The notes below the pieces were generated by a model. That model saw only the letters and a program-made list of their open reading frames with translations, made no database searches and was not told where the DNA came from. A program made the translations under genes and the position numbers. A stretch of 64,000 nt of DNA, taken from contig NZ_SCML01000020.1 of NCBI RefSeq assembly GCF_005503365.1, forward strand, positions 38,074-102,073, given 5' to 3'. Below, piece by piece: positions 15,972-27,506 of the stretch; positions within the stretch are counted from its first letter, which is position 1, and each line of letters opens with the position of its first letter. This DNA is from Hydrogenophaga sp. 2FB. GTDB lineage: Bacteria > Pseudomonadota > Gammaproteobacteria > Burkholderiales > Burkholderiaceae_C.

Positions 15972-18365
15972 ATGAACAAGCGCTCGCCGCAGTCTGCGGT
16001 ACTGGCGGTTCGCACCGTCCCCGATGCGCGCGAGGGCCGCGGCCCGATCGCGGGCGAGGGGCGTGTGTTCGTGCCGCACGGTTTGCGCCAGGCGCCTGTG
16101 CTCGACCTCATGTGCTCGCACTTCGTGCTCACGCTGGCCGCGCGCCAGGGCCCGCGCTTCAATGTGCGGCGCGACCTCAACACCTTGCTCTCGCTCGCCG
16201 GCCGGCACCTGGTGTGGCCGCAGACCGTGCTGCTGCGCCTGCGCGAATTCCTGCAGCGCCGTTGCAAGGACAACGAACTCTGGAGCGGCCACGATGGCCT
16301 GACCACCAACGCCTTCATGGAACGCTATGGCGTCTGGCGCGGCCCTTATGAAGAAGGCACGCTGTTCTTCTACCTGGACGAGTACGCCAAGGAGTCGCCG
16401 AAAGACCTGCTGTCGGTCCTGGCGGTCACCGGTGAATGGCTGAGCCACTCGTTGAAGAAGCAGTCCACGCTGGTGGAAAAGAACATCGATGCGCTCGCCG
16501 GCCTGCTGCAGCTCAATCGCGCCGAGCGCGCGCTGCTGCTCTACGGCACGCTCGCGCGCTACCAGCGCGACCTGCGCTCCATTCTGGTCGAGTTCAAGGT
16601 GAACAACGCACCCGAGGCCTATGCGGCGATCGCCGATGTGGCGGGTGTGAAGGCCAGCGAGGTCGGCGAAGCGCTGCGCGCCGGCTCGCGCCTGGAGCGG
16701 ATCGGCATGGTGGAGAACCTGATCTCCGAACACAACATCACCGACCTGGCCGACCTGATGAAGGTCAGCGAAAAACTGCCGCCGGTGCTGATGCGGGAGT
16801 ACCGCACGCAGAGCGAGCTGATGGCGGTGTTCACCCGACCCGCCGCGCGCTCGGCGCTGAGCGAAAAGGACTTCGACTACGTGGGCGAAGACGTGCGCCT
16901 GCTCTGCGGCCTGCTGCGCGAAGCGGTGGCGCGCAAGGAGCCGGGCGTGAACGTGCTGCTCTACGGCCCGCCCGGCACCGGCAAGACCGAACTGGCGCGC
17001 GTGGTGGCCAACGCCGCCGGCCTGGAACTGTTTGAAGTGGAGTACGCCGACCGCGACGGCAACGCGCTCTCTGGCCGCGACCGCTACCGCTCGCTGCAGA
17101 TCGCGCAGGTGTTCCTCAAAGGCACGGCGCATTCGGCGTTGCTGTTCGACGAAGTGGAAGACGTGTTCCCGCCGATCTCCAGCGAGGCCGCGCAGATCAT
17201 GGCGCGCGCCGAACACGTGGCCGCGCCGCACACCGGCAGCGTGAGCGGCAAGGCCTGGGTCAACCAGATCCTGGAAACCAATGCCGTGCCCACGCTGTGG
17301 GTGACCAACCGCATCGAACAGATCGACCCGGCGTTTCGCCGCCGCTTCGCCTACCACCTCGAGCTCAAGAGCCCGCCGCCCGGCGCGCGCGAGCAACTGG
17401 TGCGCAAGACGCTGGAGAGCGCGCCGGTGTCCGACGCGCTGGTGGCGCGGCTGACCGAACGCAAGGGCCTCACGCCTGCGCAGATACGCACCGCGCTGCG
17501 CTTCGCGCAACTGGCCGCGAGCCCCGCCAAACCCAAGGCCCGGCGCAGCAGCAAGGCGCCGCTGTTGCTGGACGACCTCATCGAGCGCCAGCTCAAGAAC
17601 GCCGACCTCGCCCTGGGCCGCAAGCCCGATCTGCTGCAGCGCCCCAGCGTCACGCAGTACAGCCTGGACATGCTCCACATCGAGACGCGCCACGAACTGC
17701 CGCGCGTGATCGCCGCGCTCAAGGCGCGTGGCCACGGTTGCCTGTGTTTCCATGGCGCACCCGGCACCGGCAAGACCGCGCTCGCCGAGCACATCGCGCA
17801 GCAGCTGGAGCGCCCGCTGATGATCCGCCGCGCGAGCGACCTGATCAGCAAATTCGTGGGTGAAACCGAGCAGCAGATGGCCGCGATGTTCCGCGAAGCC
17901 GAGGCCGAGAAAGCCGTGCTGTTGCTCGACGAGGCCGACAGCTTCCTGCAGGACCGCCGCGGCGCGCAACGCACGTACGAAGTGACCGAAGTCAACGAAA
18001 TGCTGCAGGGCATGGAGCGCTTTGCCGGCATCTTCATCTGCACCACCAACCTGATGGACAGCATCGATCAGGCCGCGTTGCGGCGCTTCACGTTCAAGAT
18101 CCGCTTCAAGCCGCTGACGTCGGCGCAGCGCCAGAAAATGTTTGTGGTCGAAGCGCTGGACGGCGACGCATCGAAACTGGAGCCGGCACACGCCGCGCGG
18201 CTGACCAAGCTCGATCAGCTGTGTCCGGGCGATTTCGCGGCGGTGAAGCGGCAGGTGGAAATTCTGGCGGAAGCGCTGGCGCCAGAGGAGTTCATCGCTC
18301 AGCTCGAAGCCGAGCACCGCATCAAACCCGAGGTGCGCGAAGCCCGGGGCATCGGCTTTACCTGA
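15972..18365 (+). CDS. Tandem AAA+ ATPase of unknown function
   Basis: 797 residues. An N-terminal part of about 300 residues without a recognised domain is mostly helical. It is followed by two AAA modules: Walker A GPPGTGKT at about 332-339 with Walker B LLFDEVED at about 389-396, and GAPGTGKT at about 595-602 with LLLDEADS at about 650-657. Each module ends in an RR-F arginine segment (FRRRFAYH and LRRFTFKI), so both sites may be active. The second resembles FtsH/Cdc48-type AAA cores (LISKFVGETEQQM pore region). There is no protease domain, signal peptide or membrane segment. A cytoplasmic unfoldase or remodelling ATPase is likely; the partner is unknown. AGGAGG precedes the ATG at 15972, which decides the start. 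Confidence 0.85.
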   Translation: MNKRSPQSAVLAVRTVPDAREGRGPIAGEGRVFVPHGLRQAPVLDLMCSHFVLTLAARQGPRFNVRRDLNTLLSLAGRHLVWPQTVLLRLREFLQRRCKDNELWSGHDGLTTNAFMERYGVWRGPYEEGTLFFYLDEYAKESPKDLLSVLAVTGEWLSHSLKKQSTLVEKNIDALAGLLQLNRAERALLLYGTLARYQRDLRSILVEFKVNNAPEAYAAIADVAGVKASEVGEALRAGSRLERIGMVENLISEHNITDLADLMKVSEKLPPVLMREYRTQSELMAVFTRPAARSALSEKDFDYVGEDVRLLCGLLREAVARKEPGVNVLLYGPPGTGKTELARVVANAAGLELFEVEYADRDGNALSGRDRYRSLQIAQVFLKGTAHSALLFDEVEDVFPPISSEAAQIMARAEHVAAPHTGSVSGKAWVNQILETNAVPTLWVTNRIEQIDPAFRRRFAYHLELKSPPPGAREQLVRKTLESAPVSDALVARLTERKGLTPAQIRTALRFAQLAASPAKPKARRSSKAPLLLDDLIERQLKNADLALGRKPDLLQRPSVTQYSLDMLHIETRHELPRVIAALKARGHGCLCFHGAPGTGKTALAEHIAQQLERPLMIRRASDLISKFVGETEQQMAAMFREAEAEKAVLLLDEADSFLQDRRGAQRTYEVTEVNEMLQGMERFAGIFICTTNLMDSIDQAALRRFTFKIRFKPLTSAQRQKMFVVEALDGDASKLEPAHAARLTKLDQLCPGDFAAVKRQVEILAEALAPEEFIAQLEAEHRIKPEVREARGIGFT

Positions 18366-18384
18366 GCGCAGGCGCGGCGGGCCT

Positions 18385-18729
18385 TCAGTGCATCAGGGCC
18401 ATCGGGCCCGTGGGCAGTTCGTCCGACGAATAGTCGGGGTGGTGGGTCATGAAGAAGCGCAGCTTCTGGTCCAGGCGGGACAGGCGGACGGTGGCCACGC
18501 TTTCGCAATGGTGCTTGGAGATCAACTCGAACAGCTTGCTGCGCATGAACCACAGGTCTTTGGGCGTCAGGCAGGACGCCAACGCCGACTGCAAACGGGT
18601 GCGCACCGGGTCCTTGATGTCGGCCATCGCTTGGTGAAATTCGTCGACAAGAAAGTCCAGCTCCAGCACCTGCGTGTCGTGGTACTCGGCTTTCTGGGTC
18701 TTGCCAAACCATGGCAACTTGAAAAACAT
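18385..18729 (-). CDS. Conserved-looking hypothetical protein, 114 residues
   Basis: Not recognised. It starts MFFKLPWFGKTQ, is soluble, and has a largely helical, charged middle (FLVDEFHQAMADIKDP, LFELISKHHCESVATV) and a proline/methionine end. No signal peptide, metal motif or helix-turn-helix is evident. A GGGAGCG sequence sits just upstream of the start codon on the coding strand. It is convergent with the double-AAA ATPase, 19 bases away, and lies upstream of no other gene on its strand. Confidence 0.65.
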   Translation of the reverse strand: MFFKLPWFGKTQKAEYHDTQVLELDFLVDEFHQAMADIKDPVRTRLQSALASCLTPKDLWFMRSKLFELISKHHCESVATVRLSRLDQKLRFFMTHHPDYSSDELPTGPMALMH

Positions 18730-18891
18730 GAAGCGCTCCCGTCGATGTCCGGGCCGAGGAGGAACCCCCCGGCTACATCAGAAACATCGGCTTGAGGGGC
18801 GACGGCTTGAGCGGCTGCCTGGGGCTGACCGACGGGCGGTCGGCACATTCACACCTTGGTTGTCAGGGGCGAATGCAGGCTGCGGATCGCC

Positions 18892-20805
<1,914 letters not shown>

Positions 20806-20809
20806 GGGC

Positions 20810-21229
20810 TTACATCTGCTCCCATGGCAGGCCATCAAAACGCCAGCCATTGATGCTGGAGCGTTTGAAGGCATCGTTGAGCTCGCCCTCGAAACCGTGC
20901 AGCACGTGCGCCACGTCGCGGAAGCCGGCGGCCTCGAGCGCCTGGCCCGCATCCAGCGTGCGCTTGCCACTGCGGCAGATCAGCAGCACCGGGCGGTCCT
21001 TGCGGCCCGCCTCTTCTTCCACCGCGGCCGCAAAACGCGTCGGGTCGGGCGTGAGGTCGGGGTATTCGTACCAGGGGATGTTCTCCACGCCGGGCGGGCG
21101 ACCCACATAGAGCGATTCGATTTCCATGCGCACGTCCACGAACAACGGGGGTTCTTCGCCGCGGGCGGCGCGCGACTCGCGTTCGGCCTGCAGCCAGGCC
21201 CAGGCCTGCTGGGGCGTGAGGTGTTTCAT
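20810..21229 (-). CDS. Rhodanese-domain protein
   Basis: 139 residues, a single rhodanese fold. FVDVRME is the early strand and [10 protein letters not shown] is the active-site loop with the catalytic Cys, and the C-terminal FEGELNDAF helix is family-typical. It should carry persulfide sulfur or act in sulfur relay in the cytoplasm. It is directly upstream of recQ (4-base gap) and divergent from metH part 1. The ATG at 21229 is preceded by GACAAT at 7 bases, another leaderless-type promoter, without a Shine-Dalgarno sequence. Confidence 0.85.
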   Translation of the reverse strand: MKHLTPQQAWAWLQAERESRAARGEEPPLFVDVRMEIESLYVGRPPGVENIPWYEYPDLTPDPTRFAAAVEEEAGRKDRPVLLICRSGKRTLDAGQALEAAGFRDVAHVLHGFEGELNDAFKRSSINGWRFDGLPWEQM

Positions 21230-21297
21230 GCCGGGTATTGTCGGGGAATTCGCAGGGCCACCGATCTGGCGGGCGGCCGGGCGCGGGGGGGCTTTCA

Positions 21298-21303
21298 TAC
21301 AAT
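21298..21303 (+). promoter_or_regulatory. Candidate -10 box placing the metH part 1 start codon at the mRNA 5' end
   Basis: TACAAT ends 6 bases before the ATG at 21310, so transcription would begin on the start codon. No ribosome-binding site and no riboswitch-like structure are visible in the 80-base divergent region, unlike metH part 2. Confidence 0.45.
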
Positions 21304-21309
21304 CCCGGC

Positions 21310-22356
21310 ATGAACGCCCCTGCCTACACCCGCGCGCAAGCGCTGCCCGAGATCCTGAAGCAACGCATCGCCATCCTCGATGGCGCCATGGGCACCATGA
21401 TCCAGCGCTTCAAACTCGGTGAGGCCGAGTACCGCGGTGAGCGCTTCAAGGACTTCCACAAGGACGTGAAGGGCAACAACGAGCTGCTCAGCCTGACGCG
21501 CCCCGATGTCATTCGCGACATCCACGAGGGCTACCTGGCCGCTGGCGCCGATTTGATCGAGACCAACACCTTCGGCGCGACCACCATCGCGCAGGACGAC
21601 TACGAAATGGCCCATCTGGCGCGCGAGATGAACGTGGCCTCGGCGCGGCTCGCCCGCGCCGCCTGCGACAAGTTCAGCACGCCCGACAAACCGCGCTTCG
21701 TCGCGGGTGCCCTCGGCCCCACGCCCAAGACGGCGAGCATCAGCCCCGACGTGAACGACGCGGGCGCGCGCAACGTCACCTTCGAGCAGCTGCGCGCGGC
21801 CTACCTGGAACAGATCGAAGGCCTGGTCGAAGGCGGGGCCGACGTGCTGCTGGTCGAAACCATTTTCGACACGCTCAACGCCAAGGCGGCGCTGTTCGCC
21901 ATCGACGAATTCTTCGAGCAATCCGGGCAGCGCCTGCCGATCATCATCAGCGGCACCGTGACCGACGCCTCCGGCCGCATCCTCAGCGGCCAGACCGTGA
22001 CCGCGTTCTGGGCCAGCGTGCGCCATCTGCAACCCCTGGCCGTGGGCCTGAACTGCGCGCTGGGCGCGGCCCTGATGCGGCCGTACATCCAGGAACTGGC
22101 CAAGGTCGCGGGCGACACCTTCATCAGCTGCTACCCCAACGCCGGCCTGCCCAACCCGATGAGCGACACCGGTTTCGACGAAACGCCCGCCGACACCAGC
22201 CGCCTGTTGCGCGAGTTCGCCGCCGAAGGCCTGGTGAACATCGTGGGAGGCTGTTGCGGCACCACGCCCGACCACATCGCCGCCATTCACCAGAGCGTGA
22301 ACCCGCTGGCGCCACGCGCGCTCAAGCGCGATTACTTCTACAAAGAAGCGGCCTGA
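21310..22356 (+). CDS. metH: Methionine synthase part 1: homocysteine S-methyltransferase domain
   Basis: 348 residues equal to the first module of cobalamin-dependent MetH, ending where the pterin module would start. It begins after a short leader with [11 protein letters not shown]. Zinc ligands are a Cys in GLNCALG (about 249) and the CC pair in GGCCGT (about 315-316), matching C247, C310 and C311 of E. coli MetH. It binds and activates homocysteine for methyl transfer from methylcobalamin, and must work in trans with the 910-residue protein encoded at 31263-33995. Split metH is known in Burkholderiales; here the halves are 8.9 kb apart. A possible leaderless promoter precedes it. Confidence 0.93.
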   Translation: MNAPAYTRAQALPEILKQRIAILDGAMGTMIQRFKLGEAEYRGERFKDFHKDVKGNNELLSLTRPDVIRDIHEGYLAAGADLIETNTFGATTIAQDDYEMAHLAREMNVASARLARAACDKFSTPDKPRFVAGALGPTPKTASISPDVNDAGARNVTFEQLRAAYLEQIEGLVEGGADVLLVETIFDTLNAKAALFAIDEFFEQSGQRLPIIISGTVTDASGRILSGQTVTAFWASVRHLQPLAVGLNCALGAALMRPYIQELAKVAGDTFISCYPNAGLPNPMSDTGFDETPADTSRLLREFAAEGLVNIVGGCCGTTPDHIAAIHQSVNPLAPRALKRDYFYKEAA

Positions 22357-22363
22357 ACGGTCG

Positions 22364-22987
22364 TCAGTCCAGATCCGGCACCAGCCGGTTGATTTCTTCC
22401 TGCATGCTCTGCACCAGCTGGCCGTAGAGCTGCAGCTTGCCGTCGGTTTCGCGCAGGCGCCGGCTCAGGCGCAGCGCCACCGCGCTCAGCAGCTTGGCGG
22501 CGGTGGTGGGTTCTTCGGCGATCATGGCTTCGAGCGCGGCGCGCGTGAGCACGGCGCAGCGCACGTCGGTGCTCGCCGTGCAGGTGGCCGAGCGGGCCGC
22601 GCCGTCCATCAGCGACATTTCGCCCATGAGATGGCCCGGGCCGAGCACGTTCACCGTCAGCGGTGAGATGCGGCTCACCGTCACCGTCTCGACCGTGACT
22701 TCACCGTCGACCACCAGGGCCATGAAGCCGTCGTCGCCGCTGTTGCCGCTGGCACCCTGGCGGATGATGGCCTCGCCCTCGGCGCACTGGCGCATCTCCA
22801 TGTAGCCCACCACCGTGAGCGCTTCTTCCTTGCTGAGCTGGATCAGCGCGTTGGCCGAGCGCAGGAAATGCGCGGCACGCTGCGCGGTGGCCGAGGCGTT
22901 GACACGGGCGCGCCGGACACTGGTGTGGCGCTTGCGGGCGGTGGCGACCTTGTCGGATGCGCCAAACAGAGCAGTGAACAGGGCCAT
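22364..22987 (-). CDS. Cyclic nucleotide-binding domain protein without a DNA-binding domain
   Basis: 207 residues. The first 60 are basic and probably helical; a CAP-family beta-roll follows (about 65-165) with the phosphate-binding cassette GEMSLMDGAARSAT, where the Arg needed for cyclic nucleotide phosphate is present. The C terminus (RLRETDGKLQLYGQLVQSMQEEI) looks like a coiled coil, not a winged helix, so this is not a Crp-type regulator but probably a cAMP- or c-di-GMP-responsive adaptor. It is convergent with metH part 1, 7 bases apart. Confidence 0.8.
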   Translation of the reverse strand: MALFTALFGASDKVATARKRHTSVRRARVNASATAQRAAHFLRSANALIQLSKEEALTVVGYMEMRQCAEGEAIIRQGASGNSGDDGFMALVVDGEVTVETVTVSRISPLTVNVLGPGHLMGEMSLMDGAARSATCTASTDVRCAVLTRAALEAMIAEEPTTAAKLLSAVALRLSRRLRETDGKLQLYGQLVQSMQEEINRLVPDLD

Positions 22988-23100
22988 CGCAAATACCCGG
23001 GAAAAGTGGACAAATGCAGTGATTGTCGTGTGTTCCGGGCTGGAGCAACACCTTGGCTCACCATCGTGGAGAATGCACCGACCTCTTCGCAGGAGCAACG

Positions 23101-24021
23101 ATGGAAATCCGCCAGCTTCGATACTTCCTCAAGATCGCCGATTTCGGAAGCCTCTCGAAGGCTGCGCAGGTGCTCTATGTGGCGCAACCCGCGCTCAGCC
23201 AGCAGATGACCCAGCTGGAAGCGGAACTGGGTCAGCAACTGCTGCACCGCAAGTACAACGGCGTGCAGATGTCGGAGCAGGGCGAGGTTTTCTACCGACA
23301 CGCGCAGAGCATCCTCAAGCAGATTGACGAGCTGCCCAACATGGTCCGGCAGGCCGGGGTGGCGTTCACCGGGGTTGTGACGGTGGGCTTGCCGCAGAGC
23401 ACCGCCGTGCAGTACGCCATGCACCTGCTCGACGCGGTGGGCAAGGCGCACGAGGGCGTTTCGCTGGAGTTCTTCGACGAGATCAGCGGCAACCTGTTGC
23501 GCGGCCTGGACAGCGGGCGTTTTGACCTCGCCGTGATCGTCAGCGACCAGGATGCGAAGCTTCTCGACGCCGAGCCGCTCATGGACGAAGAGCTGTTCCT
23601 CGTCGCCACCGCCGACAAGAAGTTGCCCGCCACGGTGAACGTGTCCGACCTGAGCAAGCATGTCCTGGCGCTGCCGGGCGTGCACCACGGCGTGAGGGCG
23701 CTGGTGGAAGAGGCCGCGCGTGCCGTCGGCAGCCCGTTGCCCCGGCCCTTCATCGTGGCCAACTCGATGAGCATCATGCGCAAGGCGATCGAGAGCGGCG
23801 TGGCGGCGGGCATCATGCCTTGGGCGGCCGTGAGCGATCTGATCGCCACCGGCCACCTCCAGGCGGTGCCCCTGGTGCCCAAGCTGACCCGGCGTGTGCA
23901 TGTGTGCAGTGCCAGGGATGGCTCGCTGTCCCTGGCCGCGCAAGCGGTGAAGCTTCTCTTGCTCGAAACCACGCGCGAGCGGGTCAGGAGCGGGGCGTGG
24001 CAAGGCGTCGAATTGTTATAG
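23101..24021 (+). CDS. LysR-family regulator, CysB/Nac-like subgroup
   Basis: 306 residues: MEIRQLRYFLKIADFGSLSKAAQVLYVAQPALSQQM is the DNA-binding start, and the effector domain spans about 92-295. A clear GGAG lies 7 bases before the ATG at 23101. It precedes the D-lactate-dehydrogenase-type gene on the same strand with a 106-base gap, so it may activate that gene; LysR genes more often lie divergent. The effector is unknown. Confidence 0.88.
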   Translation: MEIRQLRYFLKIADFGSLSKAAQVLYVAQPALSQQMTQLEAELGQQLLHRKYNGVQMSEQGEVFYRHAQSILKQIDELPNMVRQAGVAFTGVVTVGLPQSTAVQYAMHLLDAVGKAHEGVSLEFFDEISGNLLRGLDSGRFDLAVIVSDQDAKLLDAEPLMDEELFLVATADKKLPATVNVSDLSKHVLALPGVHHGVRALVEEAARAVGSPLPRPFIVANSMSIMRKAIESGVAAGIMPWAAVSDLIATGHLQAVPLVPKLTRRVHVCSARDGSLSLAAQAVKLLLLETTRERVRSGAWQGVELL

Positions 24022-24127
24022 CCCTGAACGCTACCCCTAGACGCAATCCGTATTTCTCATGGCGGGAGCCGCCTCCTAGACTGATTCCTGTCAACAACTG
24101 GAATACAGCGTGAAGGAGATCGACGCC

Positions 24128-25576
24128 ATGTCCGCAGTGCTCACCCCCCAACATCCTTCCACCATGGCCGACAGCGCAGACCGCTCCGGCCTGCCTCGCG
24201 CATTGGTCGAGTGGCTATCGAACATTCTCGGAGACCGTTTCACCACCAACGCCGCCGTGTGTCTGGAGCACGGATCCGACGAGTCGGCCTACGAGCCGTG
24301 CCCGCCTCAGGCCGTGGCTTTCCCCGGATCCACCAACGAAGTGGCGCTGATCGTGCAGGCCTGTGTCGCGCACCGCGTGCCGGTCATACCCTTCGGCATC
24401 GGGTCGTCCATCGAGGGCCACCTGCTGGCGGTGCATGGCGGCGTGTCCATCGACATGTCGCGCATGAACCAGGTGATCGAAGTGCGGGCCGAAGACCTCA
24501 CGGCCAAAGTCCAGGCGGGCGTGACCCGCGAGGCGCTGAACAAGGCGCTCGCGCACACCGGCTTCTTCTTCTCGGTGGATCCGGGCGCCAACGCCACCAT
24601 CGGTGGCATGGTGGCCACGGCCGCGTCCGGAACCAACACCGTGCGCTATGGAACCATGCGCGACAACGTTCTGTCCTTGACAGTGGTCACACCGCAAGGG
24701 CAGGTAATCCGCACCGCGCGGCGAGCGCGCAAGTCCTCTGCCGGCTACTGCCTCACGCAGTTGTTCACCGGCTCGGAAGGCACGCTGGGCATCATCACGG
24801 AAGTGGTGGTCAAACTGCATCCGCAGCCCGAAGCCATTGCCGCCGCGGTGGTTCATTTCCCGAGCGTGGGCGCCGCGGTCGATACCGTGATCCAGGCCAT
24901 TCAGCTCGGTGTGCCGCTGGCGCGCGCCGAATTGCTCGACGCCATGACCATCAAGGCCGTCAACCTGCACAGCAGGACCACGCTGGCGGTGGAGCCCACC
25001 TTGTTCCTGGAATTCAGCGGCTCGACGGCGCAAGTCGAAGAGCAGAGCGCGGCCTTGCAAAGCCTGGTGGAAGACAACGGTGGCGGTGACTTCCAGTGGG
25101 CCACGCGGCCCGAAGAGCGCAGCCGTCTCTGGACGCCTCGGCACCATGCCTATTTCGCCTGCCTTCAATTGCGCCCAGGCTGCCGTTCATTCACCACCGA
25201 CGCCTGCGTGCCCATTTCGGTGCTGGCCGAATGCCTCACCGAAACCGTGGCCGACATTCAGGCCAGCGGCCTGCAGGCACCCGTGTTCGGCCACGTGGGC
25301 GATGGCAACTTCCACTGCCTGTTGCTGGTGGACCCCGGCAACCCCGAAGAAGTGAAGACCGCCGAAGCGGTGAGCGAGCGGCTGATGCGCCGCGCCATCC
25401 GGTACGACGGCACCTGCTCCGGCGAGCACGGCGTTGGCCTGCACAAAATGCCGTATCTCGAAGAAGAGCATGGCGCGGCCACGGTAGACGTGATGCGCCG
25501 TATCAAGCGTGCGCTGGACCCGCTCAACATCATGAACCCCGGGAAGGTGGTTCATGTGCAGGTCGGAGCCGCTTAG
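24128..25576 (+). CDS. FAD-linked oxidase, D-lactate/glycolate dehydrogenase type
   Basis: 482 residues of the VAO/PCMH flavin family: an FAD-binding PP-loop with IPFGIGSSIEGHLL (about 90-105) and PGANATIGGMVATAASG (about 150-167), then an oxidase C-terminal domain with the GHVGDGNFH metal/substrate motif (about 385-395) and GEHGVG (about 432-437). The nearest families are cytochrome-linked D-lactate dehydrogenase and the GlcD subunit of glycolate oxidase. It could oxidise D-lactate or another 2-hydroxy acid. AAGGAG 10 bases upstream fixes the ATG at 24128. It overlaps the end of the convergent pirin gene by 4 bases. Confidence 0.85.
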   Translation: MSAVLTPQHPSTMADSADRSGLPRALVEWLSNILGDRFTTNAAVCLEHGSDESAYEPCPPQAVAFPGSTNEVALIVQACVAHRVPVIPFGIGSSIEGHLLAVHGGVSIDMSRMNQVIEVRAEDLTAKVQAGVTREALNKALAHTGFFFSVDPGANATIGGMVATAASGTNTVRYGTMRDNVLSLTVVTPQGQVIRTARRARKSSAGYCLTQLFTGSEGTLGIITEVVVKLHPQPEAIAAAVVHFPSVGAAVDTVIQAIQLGVPLARAELLDAMTIKAVNLHSRTTLAVEPTLFLEFSGSTAQVEEQSAALQSLVEDNGGGDFQWATRPEERSRLWTPRHHAYFACLQLRPGCRSFTTDACVPISVLAECLTETVADIQASGLQAPVFGHVGDGNFHCLLLVDPGNPEEVKTAEAVSERLMRRAIRYDGTCSGEHGVGLHKMPYLEEEHGAATVDVMRRIKRALDPLNIMNPGKVVHVQVGAA

Positions 25577-26442
25577 CCCGGCAACGGAATCCATTCCTTG
25601 TCGTCACCCGGCGGCAGCGGGATGCGGCCAGCGGCCCAATCGGCCTTGGCTTCCTCGATGCGTTCCTTGCGCGAGGACACGAAGTTCCAGAAGATGTGGC
25701 GCTCGCCCAGGGGCTCGCCACCGAAGACCATCAGTGTGGCCTTGGTGCGCGCGGTGATCACCGCATCGGTGTCGTCACCGAACACCAGCAACTGGCCCGG
25801 CACGTACGTCTCGCCCTCGTACTCGACCTCGCCGCGCGCCACGTAAGCCGCCTGTTCGCTGTAGCCGCCCGGCAACGTCAGGCGCGCGCCCGGTTGCCAT
25901 TCGGTGTGCAGATAGAACAGCGGCGAGTGCGTGCGCACCGGGCTCTTCATGCCATAGGCCTCGCCCGCGATCAGGCGCATCCACACGCCGCCATCGTCGC
26001 GCACCGGCAGGTCCGCGGCCCGGTAGTGGGTGAAAGCCGGGTCGGTTTCTTCGTCGGCCTCGGGCAGTGCCACCCAGAGCTGCATCAGCTCCAGCCCGCC
26101 GCCGGCGAACGAGTCCGGGTGCTTGAAGCGCTCGGAATGCGAGATGCCGCGCCCTGCGGTCATCCAGTTCACGTCGCCGGGGTTGATGAACTGGTGCACA
26201 CCCAGGCTGTCGCGGTGCTCGACCTGGCCGCTGAGCAGGTAGCTCACGGTGGACAGGCCGATGTGCGGGTGCGGGCGCACGTCGGCCGCAGGTGTGTCTG
26301 CGGCGGCGAGCGTGACCGGGCCGGCGTGGTCCACGAAGATCCACGGGCCGACCATGCGGCGTTTCGCGTACGGCAGCACGCGCCGAACTTTGAGGCCGTG
26401 GCCCAGGTCGGCTTCGCGGGCGGTGATGACCATTTCAAACAT
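25573..26442 (-). CDS. Pirin-family bicupin protein
   Basis: 289 residues with the pirin metal site: RPHPHIGLSTV (about 57-67), then HRD, then GISHSERF (about 99-107), giving the three His and one Glu ligands. Some pirins are quercetin 2,3-dioxygenases, others bind regulators or pyruvate dehydrogenase; the activity here is open. It lies downstream of a second pirin gene on the same strand with 92 bases between, and that gene is divergent from a LysR regulator. Confidence 0.88.
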   Translation of the reverse strand: MFEMVITAREADLGHGLKVRRVLPYAKRRMVGPWIFVDHAGPVTLAAADTPAADVRPHPHIGLSTVSYLLSGQVEHRDSLGVHQFINPGDVNWMTAGRGISHSERFKHPDSFAGGGLELMQLWVALPEADEETDPAFTHYRAADLPVRDDGGVWMRLIAGEAYGMKSPVRTHSPLFYLHTEWQPGARLTLPGGYSEQAAYVARGEVEYEGETYVPGQLLVFGDDTDAVITARTKATLMVFGGEPLGERHIFWNFVSSRKERIEEAKADWAAGRIPLPPGDDKEWIPLPG

Positions 26443-26534
26443 CGTGGAGCTCCTTGTTGTATCGAGTGAAGTACCCGCGGTTCCCGGGCACCCGCGGAAC
26501 CTGCTTTGCCGGGCCGCGGGCGGCCTGGGGGGGG

Positions 26535-27407
26535 TTACACGGCTTCTTTGACGCGCCCCATCTTTCCGCTCTGGAAGTCGGCGAAGGCCTGGTGGATCTC
26601 GGCCTCGCTGTTCATCACGAACGGACCATACCCCACCACCGGCTCATCGATCGGTTCACCCGCCAGCCACAGCACGGTGGCGTCTTCCAGCACCTCGAGG
26701 GTCACGTCCTGTCCGTCGCGCGAGTGCACCGCCATTTGCGCAGCCGTCACCTCTTTGCCGTCGGCCAGGCGCAGCCGCCCACGCAACACGAACGGCGCGG
26801 TGGTGTGGCCTTCCGCAGCGGGCAGCGTCACGGTGTGGCCAGCCTTCAGGCGCAGATCCCACACCTGCATGGGCGTGAAGGTATGCGCCGGGCCTTTCAC
26901 GCCCAGCAATTCGCCCGCGATGATGCGCGCCGTGCCGGCCCCATCGGGCAGGTCGATCTGCGGAATCTGGTCGCGCGTGATGCCCTGGTAGCCCGGGGCC
27001 GCCATCTTGTCGCGCGCGGGCAGGTTCACCCAGAGTTGCACCATCTCGAACGCGCCGCCTTCCTTGGCGAAGCGTTCGCCGTGGTACTCCTCGTGCACGA
27101 TGCCGGCCGCCGCCGTCATCCACTGCACCTCACCGGGGCCGATGGTGCCGCCGCCGCCGCTGGAATCGCGGTGCGAGACCTCGCCGTCGTAGACGATGGT
27201 CACGGTTTCGAAGCCGCGGTGCGGATGCTGGCCCACGCCGCGTTGTTTCGTGGTCGGCTCGAAGCGCGTGGGGCCGCCGTAGTCGAGCAGCAGGAACGGC
27301 GAGAAGCGTTCCGGCGCATTGTTGTACGAAAAGACGCTGCGCACGGGAAAGCCGTCACCGACCCAGTGGCCGCCGGCGCTGCGTTGGATGAAGGACACGG
27401 TTTTCAT
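26535..27407 (-). CDS. Pirin-family protein, second copy
   Basis: 290 residues. Metal ligands appear in QHPHRGFETVT (about 61-71) and GIVHEEYHG (about 104-112). Sequence identity with the neighbouring pirin is low by eye apart from the core, so this is not a recent duplication. Start at the ATG before MKTVSFIQRS, with GGAG upstream on the coding strand. It is divergent from a LysR gene across 99 bases, suggesting that the two pirins are controlled by it. The 92 bases between the pirins contain a GC-rich imperfect hairpin around 26477-26505. Confidence 0.88.
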   Translation of the reverse strand: MKTVSFIQRSAGGHWVGDGFPVRSVFSYNNAPERFSPFLLLDYGGPTRFEPTTKQRGVGQHPHRGFETVTIVYDGEVSHRDSSGGGGTIGPGEVQWMTAAAGIVHEEYHGERFAKEGGAFEMVQLWVNLPARDKMAAPGYQGITRDQIPQIDLPDGAGTARIIAGELLGVKGPAHTFTPMQVWDLRLKAGHTVTLPAAEGHTTAPFVLRGRLRLADGKEVTAAQMAVHSRDGQDVTLEVLEDATVLWLAGEPIDEPVVGYGPFVMNSEAEIHQAFADFQSGKMGRVKEAV

Positions 27408-27506
27408 GGGGTTTTCTCCTTGTGAGCATCCACTGTACCGGGCCCGCGCGCGCGTGATAAGTCGGTAAGATCACAAATCATTTTTCAATGAACTGAACAA
27501 TCGAGC

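Noticed and set aside
26470..26534. Terminator between the two pirin genes
   Set aside because: The GC-rich hairpin is imperfect and lacks a T run on the minus strand.
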